Source of the DNA: Pelomonas sp963422775
GTDB lineage: Bacteria; Pseudomonadota; Gammaproteobacteria; Burkholderiales; Burkholderiaceae_C
Assembly: GCA_963422775.4 (NCBI GenBank)
Contig: CAUJSJ030000109.1
Location: 1 to 64,000 of the forward strand
DNA length: 64,000 nt
Direction: 5' to 3'
Part shown: one piece after another, positions 35,222 through 41,925 of the stretch
Layout: each line of letters begins with the position of its first letter
How positions within the stretch are numbered: the first letter of the stretch is position 1
Made by a program: the position numbers and the translations under genes
Notes under the pieces: generated by a model
Told to the model about the DNA's origin: nothing
Database searches by the model: none
The model's input: only the letters and a program-made list of their open reading frames with translations

Positions 35222-35944
35222 TCAGCGCCTGGCGGCGCCGTTCTTGGATGCGAGGCGGCTGCGGTCGACGTCCAGGCCCAGCGGGGTCGCGTAGAACTGG
35301 ATGGTCCGCTCGAAGCCGTTGCCGGCACGTGACAGCGCGCCGGGGATGCGCATGAAGCGCGCGTCGTGGTGCAAGGACAGGATCAGGCCGTGCAGCTCGA
35401 AGACGATCTGGTCCACGTCGGCGTCGGCGCGCAGATGGCCTTCGTCGAGCGACAGCGCAATCGCCTTGTGCAGCGCCGCATGCCAGGCCTTGACCATGCC
35501 GACCAGCGCGTCGCGGACGGGCCCCGGCCGGTCGTCGAACTCGACGGCGCCGCTGATGTAGATGCAACCCGAATCGACCTCGACCGACACGCGGCGCACC
35601 CAGCGCTCGAACATCGCCCGCAGGCGCGGCAGGCCGCGCGGCTCGCGAATGGCGGTGAAGAAGACTTCTTCCTCGAACTTGGCGTGGTACTCGGTGACGA
35701 CCGCGATCTGCAGTTCCTCACGCGAGCCGAAGTGGGCGAAGACGCCCGACTTGCTCATGCCCGTCACGTCGGCCAGCGCGCCGATGGACAGGCCTTCCAG
35801 GCCCATGTGCGAGGCCAGGCCCAGCGCGGCTTCGAGAATGGCGGCGCGGGTCTGCTGGCCCTTCTGCAGCGAACGCGCAACGCGGGCCGGCTTCGCGACG
35901 CGCAGCGGGGCGGCTTTCTTGGCGGGAGTGGGCAGCGTGGACAC
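35222..35944 (-). CDS. TetR-family repressor of the fatty-acid operon
   Basis: A 240-residue regulator with an Ala/Lys/Pro-rich N-terminus, then a TetR helix-turn-helix (about 30-80: 'ILEAALGLASHMGLEGLSIGALAD' region and 'MSKSGVFAHFGSREELQ'). A helical ligand domain follows. It lies 39 bp upstream of the acyl-CoA dehydrogenase and heads the operon, and a perfect palindrome typical of TetR operators sits 34 bp before its start, so autoregulation is likely. The effector is probably an acyl-CoA (inference from neighbours). Confidence 0.93.
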   Translation of the reverse strand: MSTLPTPAKKAAPLRVAKPARVARSLQKGQQTRAAILEAALGLASHMGLEGLSIGALADVTGMSKSGVFAHFGSREELQIAVVTEYHAKFEEEVFFTAIREPRGLPRLRAMFERWVRRVSVEVDSGCIYISGAVEFDDRPGPVRDALVGMVKAWHAALHKAIALSLDEGHLRADADVDQIVFELHGLILSLHHDARFMRIPGALSRAGNGFERTIQFYATPLGLDVDRSRLASKNGAARR

Positions 35945-35977
35945 GGGCGAGAGGATTCGGACAGGCAGGAATAAAAC

Positions 35978-35989
35978 GAACGATCGTTC
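35978..35989. promoter_or_regulatory. Palindromic operator GAACGATCGTTC upstream of tetR
   Basis: A perfect 12-bp palindrome in an AT-rich setting (AAAAC-N12-TATTTT), 34 bp before the tetR start and flanked by -10/-35-like AT-rich sequence. The ACGNNCGT-type core is common for TetR proteins. It probably controls the whole minus-strand operon down to the SGNH gene. Confidence 0.75.
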
Positions 35990-36161
35990 TATTTTGCAGG
36001 TCGCTCCCGCGACAGCGCCAGCTTGGCCCTACAAAATCCTAGGGTGATGTGCCTAAAACTGCCGCCAACCTAGGGAACACCCCGGGGTTCCCTGTTGTCA
36101 TGGCGGCGCGCTTGAGCGGCAGGTCGCTTCTGAAGTAGTCTCCGCTTGGAGGTTGACTTCT

Positions 36162-36719
36162 GTGGATGTGCTCCAACTCGATGTCTCCGGCCGACCCCAG
36201 GCCTGGATCACGACCCGCGAAGCGGCCGTGATCTACGCCTGCGACGGCGTCGCCTGGACGCTCGGCGACCCCTGCCAGGTACTGCGCGGCGGCTGGCAGC
36301 GCCTCAGCGGCCGGCAGTCGCGCATCGAAGTGCATCCCATCATCGCCGTGCGCGGCGCGGTGCCCAGCCGGGCCTGGCGCCAGGCGCCGGCGCTGACGAA
36401 CAGCAAGCTGTTCGTGCGCGACCGCTTCGTCTGCGCCTACTGCGGCCACAGCTGCCTGCCTGAAGACCTGACGCGTGAACACATCCAGCCCACGTCGCGC
36501 GGTGGCCATGACACCTGGATGAACTGCATCACCGCCTGCCGGCCCTGCAACGGCCGCAAAGGCAGCCGCATGCCCGAGGAGGCCCACATGAGCCTGCTCT
36601 ACCTGCCCTACGTTCCCAGCCTGCACGAGGACATGATCCTGCGCGGCCGCCGCATCCTGGCCGACCAGATGGAGTTCCTGCTCGCCAGCGTGCCGCGCAG
36701 TTCGCGTTTGCACGGTTGA
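36162..36719 (+). CDS. HNH endonuclease family protein
   Basis: A 185-residue protein with a C-terminal HNH nuclease domain. It has a zinc-type CxxC ('CAYCGHS'), the 'TREHIQPTSRGGHDTWMNCITAC' stretch with the H and N residues, and a second CxxC ('CRPCNGRKGSR'). These match the McrA-like HNH family found in many bacteria next to metabolic genes. The substrate is unknown; it may act on DNA in repair or defence. A GTG start at 36162 is preferred because GGAGG ends nine bases upstream; a TTG at 36153 abuts that site. It is monocistronic. Confidence 0.88.
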   Translation: MDVLQLDVSGRPQAWITTREAAVIYACDGVAWTLGDPCQVLRGGWQRLSGRQSRIEVHPIIAVRGAVPSRAWRQAPALTNSKLFVRDRFVCAYCGHSCLPEDLTREHIQPTSRGGHDTWMNCITACRPCNGRKGSRMPEEAHMSLLYLPYVPSLHEDMILRGRRILADQMEFLLASVPRSSRLHG

Positions 36720-36817
36720 CAGTGCAAGGGTAAAGAGTTGTAGCGGGCAACCTCCGCTCGTCAACGGCGCGACAATTCGACACGTTGGGCTGCTGTTCTG
36801 TCCCAAGGAGTATTCGA

Positions 36818-37309
36818 ATGTCCAAGCTCATGACTTCCCTCACCCTGGCTGCGGCTTTTGCGCTGACAGCCTGCTCGACCACCAGCCCGGACGTCATCCA
36901 GCGCGGTGACGCGCAGCGCCTGTCGCAGGTGCAGGACGCCACCGTGCTGTCCTCCCGCCCCGTCACCGTCGACGGCTCGCAGAGCGGTGTCGGCGGCGTG
37001 GCCGGCGGTGTGACCGGCGCGATTGCCGGCAGTTCGGTCGGGGGCCGCCGTGAAGGCGCCGTCGTCGGCGTCATTGGTGCCGTGGCCGGCGCCGTCATCG
37101 GCAACGCCATCGAACGCTCAGCCACCCGCGAGGATGCGCTGGAGATCATCGTCCAGCTGCGCAACGGCGAGCGCCGCGCCATCATCCAGGCCAAGGGTGC
37201 CGAAGCCTTCAACAGCGGCGATCCCGTCGTTCTGGTGACCACCGGCGGCAAGACCCGCGTGACGCGCGCCCCGGCCGTCGTGCCGGCCGCGCCAGCCACC
37301 AACGGCTGA
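36818..37309 (+). CDS. Glycine-zipper lipoprotein (SlyB/Pcp-like)
   Basis: A 163-residue outer-membrane lipoprotein with a signal peptide and lipobox (LTAC, Cys about 19). It has a glycine-zipper segment of small residues (about 58-104: 'GVGGVAGGVTGAIAGSSVGG', 'GAVVGVIGAVAGAVIGNAIE') and a basic C-terminal beta-rich domain. Members of this family stabilise the outer membrane and often respond to envelope stress. AAGGAG eight bases before the ATG fixes the start. Confidence 0.9.
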   Translation: MSKLMTSLTLAAAFALTACSTTSPDVIQRGDAQRLSQVQDATVLSSRPVTVDGSQSGVGGVAGGVTGAIAGSSVGGRREGAVVGVIGAVAGAVIGNAIERSATREDALEIIVQLRNGERRAIIQAKGAEAFNSGDPVVLVTTGGKTRVTRAPAVVPAAPATNG

Positions 37310-37360
37310 TCGGCTGCTCATCGTTCAAGGGCCGAAGTCCCGAACTGGGACAATCGGCCC

Positions 37361-37636
37361 ATGAACATGAAGAAAACTGATCTCGAACGCCTTGCCGGCC
37401 TGAAGCTGGACAGCGCAATGCGCGGCAAGGCGACGCCCGGCCGCTTCGGCCAGGCCGCCGCCGCGCTGCCCGACCGCAAGGCGCAGCGCCGCCTCGACGC
37501 CGCCGCTGGCCTCGTCCCCTTTGCATGCAAGCTGCCCGCCGAGCTGACGGAGCAACTGCGCGAGCGCGCCGCCAGTCACGAAGGCGGCATCAACGTCCTC
37601 GTCGCCGAGCTGCTGGCGAGCGGGCTGAAGGCATGA
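37361..37636 (+). CDS. Small protein with ribbon-helix-helix-like C-terminus
   Basis: A 91-residue basic protein. The first 50 residues are helical and charged. The end ('CKLPAELTEQLRERAASHEG' and 'GINVLVAELLASGL') looks like an RHH/CopG-type strand-helix-helix. DNA binding is therefore plausible but unproven. There is no Shine-Dalgarno site; a GACAAT box six bases before the ATG suggests a leaderless transcript. The stop overlaps the next start in ATGA, so the two are coupled. Confidence 0.65.
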   Translation: MNMKKTDLERLAGLKLDSAMRGKATPGRFGQAAAALPDRKAQRRLDAAAGLVPFACKLPAELTEQLRERAASHEGGINVLVAELLASGLKA

Positions 37637-38115
37637 GCGAGGTCGATGAACCCGTCTTCGAAGCGCGCCTGTGGCGCGACAACGGCTGGACGGCGCAGGT
37701 CATCAAGAATGAAGACGACGAGGGCTGGGCCGTCGCGATGTTCAAGACCGGCGAGAGCGAGCCGGCACTGGTCGGCCCCTGGACGATGGGGCGCGACAAG
37801 AAGAATCCCAAGCCGCTGGACGTCAACGCCTTCAACACGCTGGTGAAGACGGCGTCCGAGGTCATCCGCCGCCACGAGCAGCAGCTGCATGCCCAGTTGA
37901 ACAAGGCGCTCTACGTCGCGCGCGACGGCAACTGGATGAAGATCACGCTGGAGATCGTGCCCGCCGAGGACGACCCCTACGCCTGGCTCAGCGCCTTCGA
38001 CGCCGCCGACACGCGCCTGGCCCAGGTCAAGGTCGCGGCCGGCTTCAAGCTCAGCCAATCTTCAGCCGAAGCCTGGGTGGACAACGGCTACGAGCGCCCC
38101 GCTGGCCGGGACTGA
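37633..38115 (+). CDS. Hypothetical protein coupled to the RHH-like gene
   Basis: A 160-residue acidic cytoplasmic protein of unknown family. It has two similar-looking beta-rich halves: 'EARLWRDNGWTAQVIKNEDDEGWAVAMFK' and 'YVARDGNWMKITLEIVPAEDDPYAW', with a helix in between ('TLVKTASEVIRRHEQQLHAQLNK'). Translation is coupled to the RHH-like gene by a 4-base overlap. The layout recalls toxin-antitoxin or regulator-partner pairs but no toxin motif is seen, so no function is assigned. Confidence 0.65.
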   Translation: MSEVDEPVFEARLWRDNGWTAQVIKNEDDEGWAVAMFKTGESEPALVGPWTMGRDKKNPKPLDVNAFNTLVKTASEVIRRHEQQLHAQLNKALYVARDGNWMKITLEIVPAEDDPYAWLSAFDAADTRLAQVKVAAGFKLSQSSAEAWVDNGYERPAGRD

Positions 38116-38199
38116 AGGGCCCAACAGCAGGTCCGATTGCGGCCAGACGCGACCCGGCCGCGTCTGAAGAATGGCGTTCATCCACTCATGGAGCACGCC

Positions 38200-38658
38200 A
38201 TGTCGTTTCGCATCACCGGGCTGTCTGCCCAACCCTTTGAACATCTCTTCGGCCTGAGCGATGCCGAACTCGCCGCCCATGGCGCGCTGCGGTATCAAGG
38301 CGAGGGCCTGCCCGACCGCGTCGAGTTGCGTGACACCGCCGGCGACGAGACGGTGCTGCTCGTCAACCACGAGCATCAGCCCGCCGACACGCCCTACCGG
38401 TCGCGCCACGCCATCTTCGTGCGCGAGCAGGCCGGCGCGCCTTTCGATGCCGTCGACACCGTGCCCGATGCGCTGCGCCGGCGCCTGCTGTCGCTGCGCG
38501 CCTTCGACGCCGCCGGCCTGATGGTCGATGCCGACGTCGTCGACGGCGTGGCCATCGAAGGCCTCATCCAGCGCCTGTTGTCCCAGCCCGAGGTTGACTA
38601 CATCCACGCACATTTCGCCCGCCGCGGCTGCTACGCAGCGCTGATCCGGCGCGCCTGA
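38200..38658 (+). CDS. DUF1203 family protein
   Basis: A 152-residue cytoplasmic protein matching DUF1203: 'RITGLSAQPFEHLFGLSDAEL', 'GDETVLLVNHEHQPADTPYRSRHAIFV', 'SLRAFDAAGLMVDADVVDG' and 'VDYIHAHFARRGCYAALIRR'. Conserved His/Cys/Asp positions suggest an enzyme, but none has been defined. ATG 38200 is preferred because GGAG lies six bases upstream; ATG 38188 is also in frame. Confidence 0.85.
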   Translation: MSFRITGLSAQPFEHLFGLSDAELAAHGALRYQGEGLPDRVELRDTAGDETVLLVNHEHQPADTPYRSRHAIFVREQAGAPFDAVDTVPDALRRRLLSLRAFDAAGLMVDADVVDGVAIEGLIQRLLSQPEVDYIHAHFARRGCYAALIRRA

Positions 38659-38664
38659 CCCGGC

Positions 38665-38680
38665 CCCCGCAGTCGCGGGG
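38665..38680 (+). terminator. Weak hairpin after DUF1203 gene
   Basis: A CCCCGC / GCGGGG 6-bp stem with an AGTC loop, just after the DUF1203 stop. There is no T tract, so it is at best a weak or Rho-assisted terminator. Confidence 0.35.
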
Positions 38681-38755
38681 ATCCCCCCAAATTCAAAGTC
38701 CGCGGTACGGCCGGTGGCGGATAGATTCAGCCCGAACGGATACCGGAGACCTTCC

Positions 38756-39337
38756 ATGCCCTCGATGCCTCGCCTGCCGCTGTTCGCCGCCACCGTCTTG
38801 CTGGCCGCAGCGCCCGCCTGGGCCGCGACGCTGTACACACTGCCGGCACCGACGGTCGCGCTGGAGACCAACAGCGCCGTGACGCTGGACTTCGCGGCAG
38901 GCGCGGGTGCGGGCCAGGTCGACTTCACGCTGGCCGGCTACGCCACGCTGGATGGCGACAACGGCTTCATCGACATCCTGCATGTGACGCTGAACGGCAC
39001 GGAGGTTTTCAGCGGCACCTGGAATCTCGGCGGCGGTGGCGCCGACCGCGTGCTGCTGGACCCGAACGGCGCAACGGTCGGCGCGGTGGCCAGCCAGCAG
39101 TTGACGATCAGCATCCCCGTAACCCTCGTCTCGGGCAGCAACCAGCTGGTGTTCAGCTACGAAAGCCCGAGCAGTTTCGAAGGCTCGGGCCGCGCCGGCT
39201 TCCAGGGGCTAGGCGACGAGGGCTGGGGGCTGAACGCGGTCACGGCAACCGGCGTCGTGCCGGAGCCGGCCGGCAGCGGCCTGCTGCTCGCCGGCCTGGG
39301 CGTGATCGGCTGGCTCGCCAGCCGCCGCCAGCGCTGA
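38756..39337 (+). CDS. PEP-CTERM sorting-signal exported protein
   Basis: A 193-residue protein with a signal peptide (cleavage after AWA-A, about 23), a beta-rich, Cys-free mature domain ('LYTLPAPTVALETNSAVTLDF', 'TLVSGSNQLVFSYE'), and a C-terminal PEP-CTERM module: 'VVPEPAGSGLLLAGLGVIGW' plus a basic 'SRRQR' end. The exosortase pathway should anchor or process it. It resembles the first PEP-CTERM gene only in layout. GGAG eight bases before ATG 38756 fixes the start. Its own promoter may lie at ATAGATT (38721-38727). Confidence 0.85.
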   Translation: MPSMPRLPLFAATVLLAAAPAWAATLYTLPAPTVALETNSAVTLDFAAGAGAGQVDFTLAGYATLDGDNGFIDILHVTLNGTEVFSGTWNLGGGGADRVLLDPNGATVGAVASQQLTISIPVTLVSGSNQLVFSYESPSSFEGSGRAGFQGLGDEGWGLNAVTATGVVPEPAGSGLLLAGLGVIGWLASRRQR

Positions 39338-39338
39338 G

Positions 39339-40097
39339 TCAGGCGAGATCCACGACGCGCAGCGCGGCCGCGTCGCGCGGCAATGTCGAGACCAGCGCGC
39401 CGCCCGGCGCAATGACCGCGCTGGCGCCGAAGCCCTGCGGGCCGGGCAGGTTCAGCCCCTCGGGCCAGTTGCTCTGCAGCACCCAGGCGCCCAACTCGCG
39501 GGCCAGCCTCTTCGCGCCCTCCTGATAGGCCGCGCACAGCGCCTCCTGTTCGGCGTCCGATTCGCCGATGTAGCTCGGCCAGAAGATCACCCGCGGGCCC
39601 ACATCGCCCGCCGGCAGCGCAGCGCGCAGCTCGGCGGCCAACGCGTCGCCGTCCAGCATCTCCCGGCACAGCACCGACGTCGCCAGCAGGCCGCCGATGG
39701 CCGTCCAGCCACGCGGGCCGCCCGGCGCGAAGAAGGTCGCCTCGCTCGGCGTGAGACCGCGCTTGTGCACGCGGCCGAGTTCGCAACCGGTGGCGTCGAT
39801 GTAGACATGGCTGTTGAAGACCGCACCGCCCTCGCCCAGCGTCGGCAGGCCGATGGCGGCGGCGATGCCGAGGCGGGCGCAGGCGGCACGCAGCTGGCCC
39901 TCGGCCTCGGCCAACGCAGTGGCGTCTAGCAACTCGGGCAGGCGGCGGTGGAAACCGGTCAGCGCCAGCTCCGTGCAGACGCAGCCCTCGGCGCCGGCCG
40001 CGGCGGCGGCCTCCAGCGCCCCCAGCACCTCGGCCAGATTGCCGGCCAGCGTCCAGTGCATGCGCGGCTGGGCGACGGCCCAGCGGATCCTGCTCAA
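39339..40097 (-). CDS. Carbon-nitrogen hydrolase (nitrilase superfamily), TTG start
   Basis: A 252-residue amidase-like enzyme with the Glu-Lys-Cys triad: E43 ('CTELALTGF'), K112 ('RVHKRGLTPSE') and C144 ('SVLCREMLDG'). The substrate is unknown; relatives hydrolyse amides, nitriles or omega-amido acids. The best start is TTG 40097, which gives the natural N-terminus 'SRIRWAVAQPRMHWTLAGN' and overlaps the upstream stop (TTGA). It is the third gene of a coupled set with the saccharopine-dehydrogenase-like and GNAT genes. The stop nearly touches that of the convergent PEP-CTERM gene. Confidence 0.88.
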   Translation of the reverse strand: MSRIRWAVAQPRMHWTLAGNLAEVLGALEAAAAAGAEGCVCTELALTGFHRRLPELLDATALAEAEGQLRAACARLGIAAAIGLPTLGEGGAVFNSHVYIDATGCELGRVHKRGLTPSEATFFAPGGPRGWTAIGGLLATSVLCREMLDGDALAAELRAALPAGDVGPRVIFWPSYIGESDAEQEALCAAYQEGAKRLARELGAWVLQSNWPEGLNLPGPQGFGASAVIAPGGALVSTLPRDAAALRVVDLA

Positions 40098-41323
40098 GCC
40101 GCGATCTCGAAGCTCAGCCCGGCGCGCGCTTGCAGCCGCCGCACCAGGGCCAGGCCCATCGCGCTGCCAGGCGTCCAGACACCCCCCGGCGTCGCTTCGC
40201 GGCCGACGTCCCGAGTCAGGCACAGCGCCGCCTCGCTGATGAGCTTGCAGGTCGAACCATAGCCAGGGTCGCGGTCGCCCTTGACGTTGGCGCGCAGCAT
40301 GTCGCCACGGGCCGACTTGCCGGTGAACCAAAGTTCGTAGTGACCGGCCTCACGCGCGGCCTTGTCCGGGCCTTCGCCGGGCTTGGACAGCACAAAGCGG
40401 CGCAGGAAGGCGCGCGTGATGCCAATGCCCAGGGCCAGGTTCGTCAACTTGGTGAAGCGTGCAATGGCATGAGCCTTCTTTCGGCCTTTGTCGGCCTGGC
40501 CGTGGCGGCCGGCCAGCATCTTCTCGCTGTAGATGAAGTCGGTACCCCAGGGGTGGCCGCGCAGCGCATTGCTGCGGTGCACGTTCTTGGTGTTGATGGT
40601 GGCCATGAGGAAGGGCGCGGTCCAGCGGTCGGCCCAGTCATCGAAGTCCACGCCCTGGCCGCCGGGCTGGCGCGGCCCCTTGAAGCCCGGCGTCAGCGCG
40701 AACGGGTTGGCCATGACCTTGATGAGGCCGGGTTCGCGGCGCACGGCCTCGATGGTCTCCATCATGCTGGCCAGCGTGCCGCCCGAGGCCGTGCCCTTCA
40801 CGCGGGCGACGCGGCCGCGCACCTCGGGCAGCGGCGCGCCAAAGCGCTTCTGAGCCTCGGCCTGCAGATAGACGACGCCGAGGTCGAAGGGGATGGAATC
40901 GAAGCCGCAGGAGAAGACGATGCGCGCACCGCTCTTCTCGGCCAGCGGCGTCAGCTTGTCGACCATGCGCGCCATCCACAGCGGCTCGCCGCAGAGGTCG
41001 ACATAGTCGGTGCCACCCTGCGCGCAGGCGGTGGCCAACGGCTCGCCGTGCAGTTGATAGGGACCGACGGTGGTGATGACGACGCGAGTGCGCGCGACCA
41101 GGCCTTGCAGCGCCGCGGCATCCCCCGCATCGGCCTGCAGCAGCGCGACGGAGGGCGGCAGGTGCAGCTCGTCGCGCACCTTGGCGAGCTTGTCCAGGCT
41201 GCGCCCGGCGATGGCCCAGCGGGCGCCATCGGCGCCGCTGAGGTGCAGGTATTCGGCGACGAGCCGGCCGGTGAAGCCGGTCGCGCCGAAGACGATCAGG
41301 TCGAATTCCCTCTTGCCGTTCAC
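40094..41323 (-). CDS. Saccharopine dehydrogenase-like NAD(P)-binding protein (trans-acting enoyl reductase type)
   Basis: A 409-residue protein with an N-terminal Rossmann fold ('DLIVFGATGFTGRLVAEYL'), 'TTVGPYQLHGEPLATACAQGGTDYVDLCGE', and 'FSCGFDSIPFDLGVVYL'. These features fit the saccharopine-dehydrogenase-like group containing mycobacterial trans-acting enoyl reductases and eukaryotic SCCPDH. Such proteins act on lipids or unknown carbonyls. It is coupled upstream to the GNAT gene (ATGA overlap) and downstream to the nitrilase (TTGA overlap). Confidence 0.9.
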   Translation of the reverse strand: MNGKREFDLIVFGATGFTGRLVAEYLHLSGADGARWAIAGRSLDKLAKVRDELHLPPSVALLQADAGDAAALQGLVARTRVVITTVGPYQLHGEPLATACAQGGTDYVDLCGEPLWMARMVDKLTPLAEKSGARIVFSCGFDSIPFDLGVVYLQAEAQKRFGAPLPEVRGRVARVKGTASGGTLASMMETIEAVRREPGLIKVMANPFALTPGFKGPRQPGGQGVDFDDWADRWTAPFLMATINTKNVHRSNALRGHPWGTDFIYSEKMLAGRHGQADKGRKKAHAIARFTKLTNLALGIGITRAFLRRFVLSKPGEGPDKAAREAGHYELWFTGKSARGDMLRANVKGDRDPGYGSTCKLISEAALCLTRDVGREATPGGVWTPGSAMGLALVRRLQARAGLSFEIAA

Positions 41324-41865
41324 GGGGCCTTGCCTTTCATCGCCAGCCAGTCGCCACGCAGCAGCGACAGCGCATGGCAGTCCACGTATTCACCCGCCAC
41401 GAAGACGATGCCACGCTGGATGCCCTCGTGCTTGAAGCCGCACTTCTCGGCCACGCGCCGCGACGCGTGGTTGTGCACCGACATGCCGCAGGACAGGCGG
41501 TTCACCGGCCAGTTCTCGAACAGATAGTCCACCAGCAGCGCGGCCGCCTCGCTGGCCAGCCCCTGGCCGCGCATCGAGATGTCGGCCAGCGTCCAGCCGA
41601 TCTCGCGCGCCGTCGTGTAACGGGCCGCGGCGAAGTGCACCACGTCGCCAATGACGCTGCCGTCCAGCAGGTGACAGATCAGCAGGCGCTCGGCGTCCTC
41701 GTTGGCGAAGCCGTTGTCCTGCCAGCGCTTGTCGACGGCGTGCGGCGTCATCATGCGTGAGCCCAGGAAAGGGCCGCGCACCTGCGGGTCGCCTACTGAG
41801 CGCTTGAGCCACGGCAGGTCGTCCTCGGTCACGTAGCGCAGGCCGACGCGTTGTCCTCTCAGCAT
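41320..41865 (-). CDS. GNAT-family N-acetyltransferase
   Basis: A 181-residue acetyltransferase of the RimJ/RimL-like group: 'VGLRYVTEDDLPWLKRSVGD', the acetyl-CoA loop 'WTLADISMRGQGLASEAAALL' and the C-terminal 'NHASRRVAEKCGFKHEG'. The acceptor is unknown; the group often acetylates protein N-termini or small amines. The stop overlaps the saccharopine-dehydrogenase-like start by ATGA, so three genes form one coupled operon starting here. Confidence 0.92.
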   Translation of the reverse strand: MLRGQRVGLRYVTEDDLPWLKRSVGDPQVRGPFLGSRMMTPHAVDKRWQDNGFANEDAERLLICHLLDGSVIGDVVHFAAARYTTAREIGWTLADISMRGQGLASEAAALLVDYLFENWPVNRLSCGMSVHNHASRRVAEKCGFKHEGIQRGIVFVAGEYVDCHALSLLRGDWLAMKGKAP

Positions 41866-41883
41866 GGTCTGGATCCTTGAACG

Positions 41884-41906
41884 AAAAAGCCCGGCCGGAG
41901 CCGGGC
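41884..41906 (-). terminator. Intrinsic terminator after the fatty acyl-CoA reductase gene
   Basis: On the minus strand: a 7-bp perfect stem GCCCGGC / GCCGGGC with a TCCG loop, followed by TTTTT. It lies 20 bases after the minus-strand stop at 41926 and 19 bases before the GNAT start, separating the two transcripts. Confidence 0.88.
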
Positions 41907-41925
41907 CTGAGTCGAGTGTCGCGTT

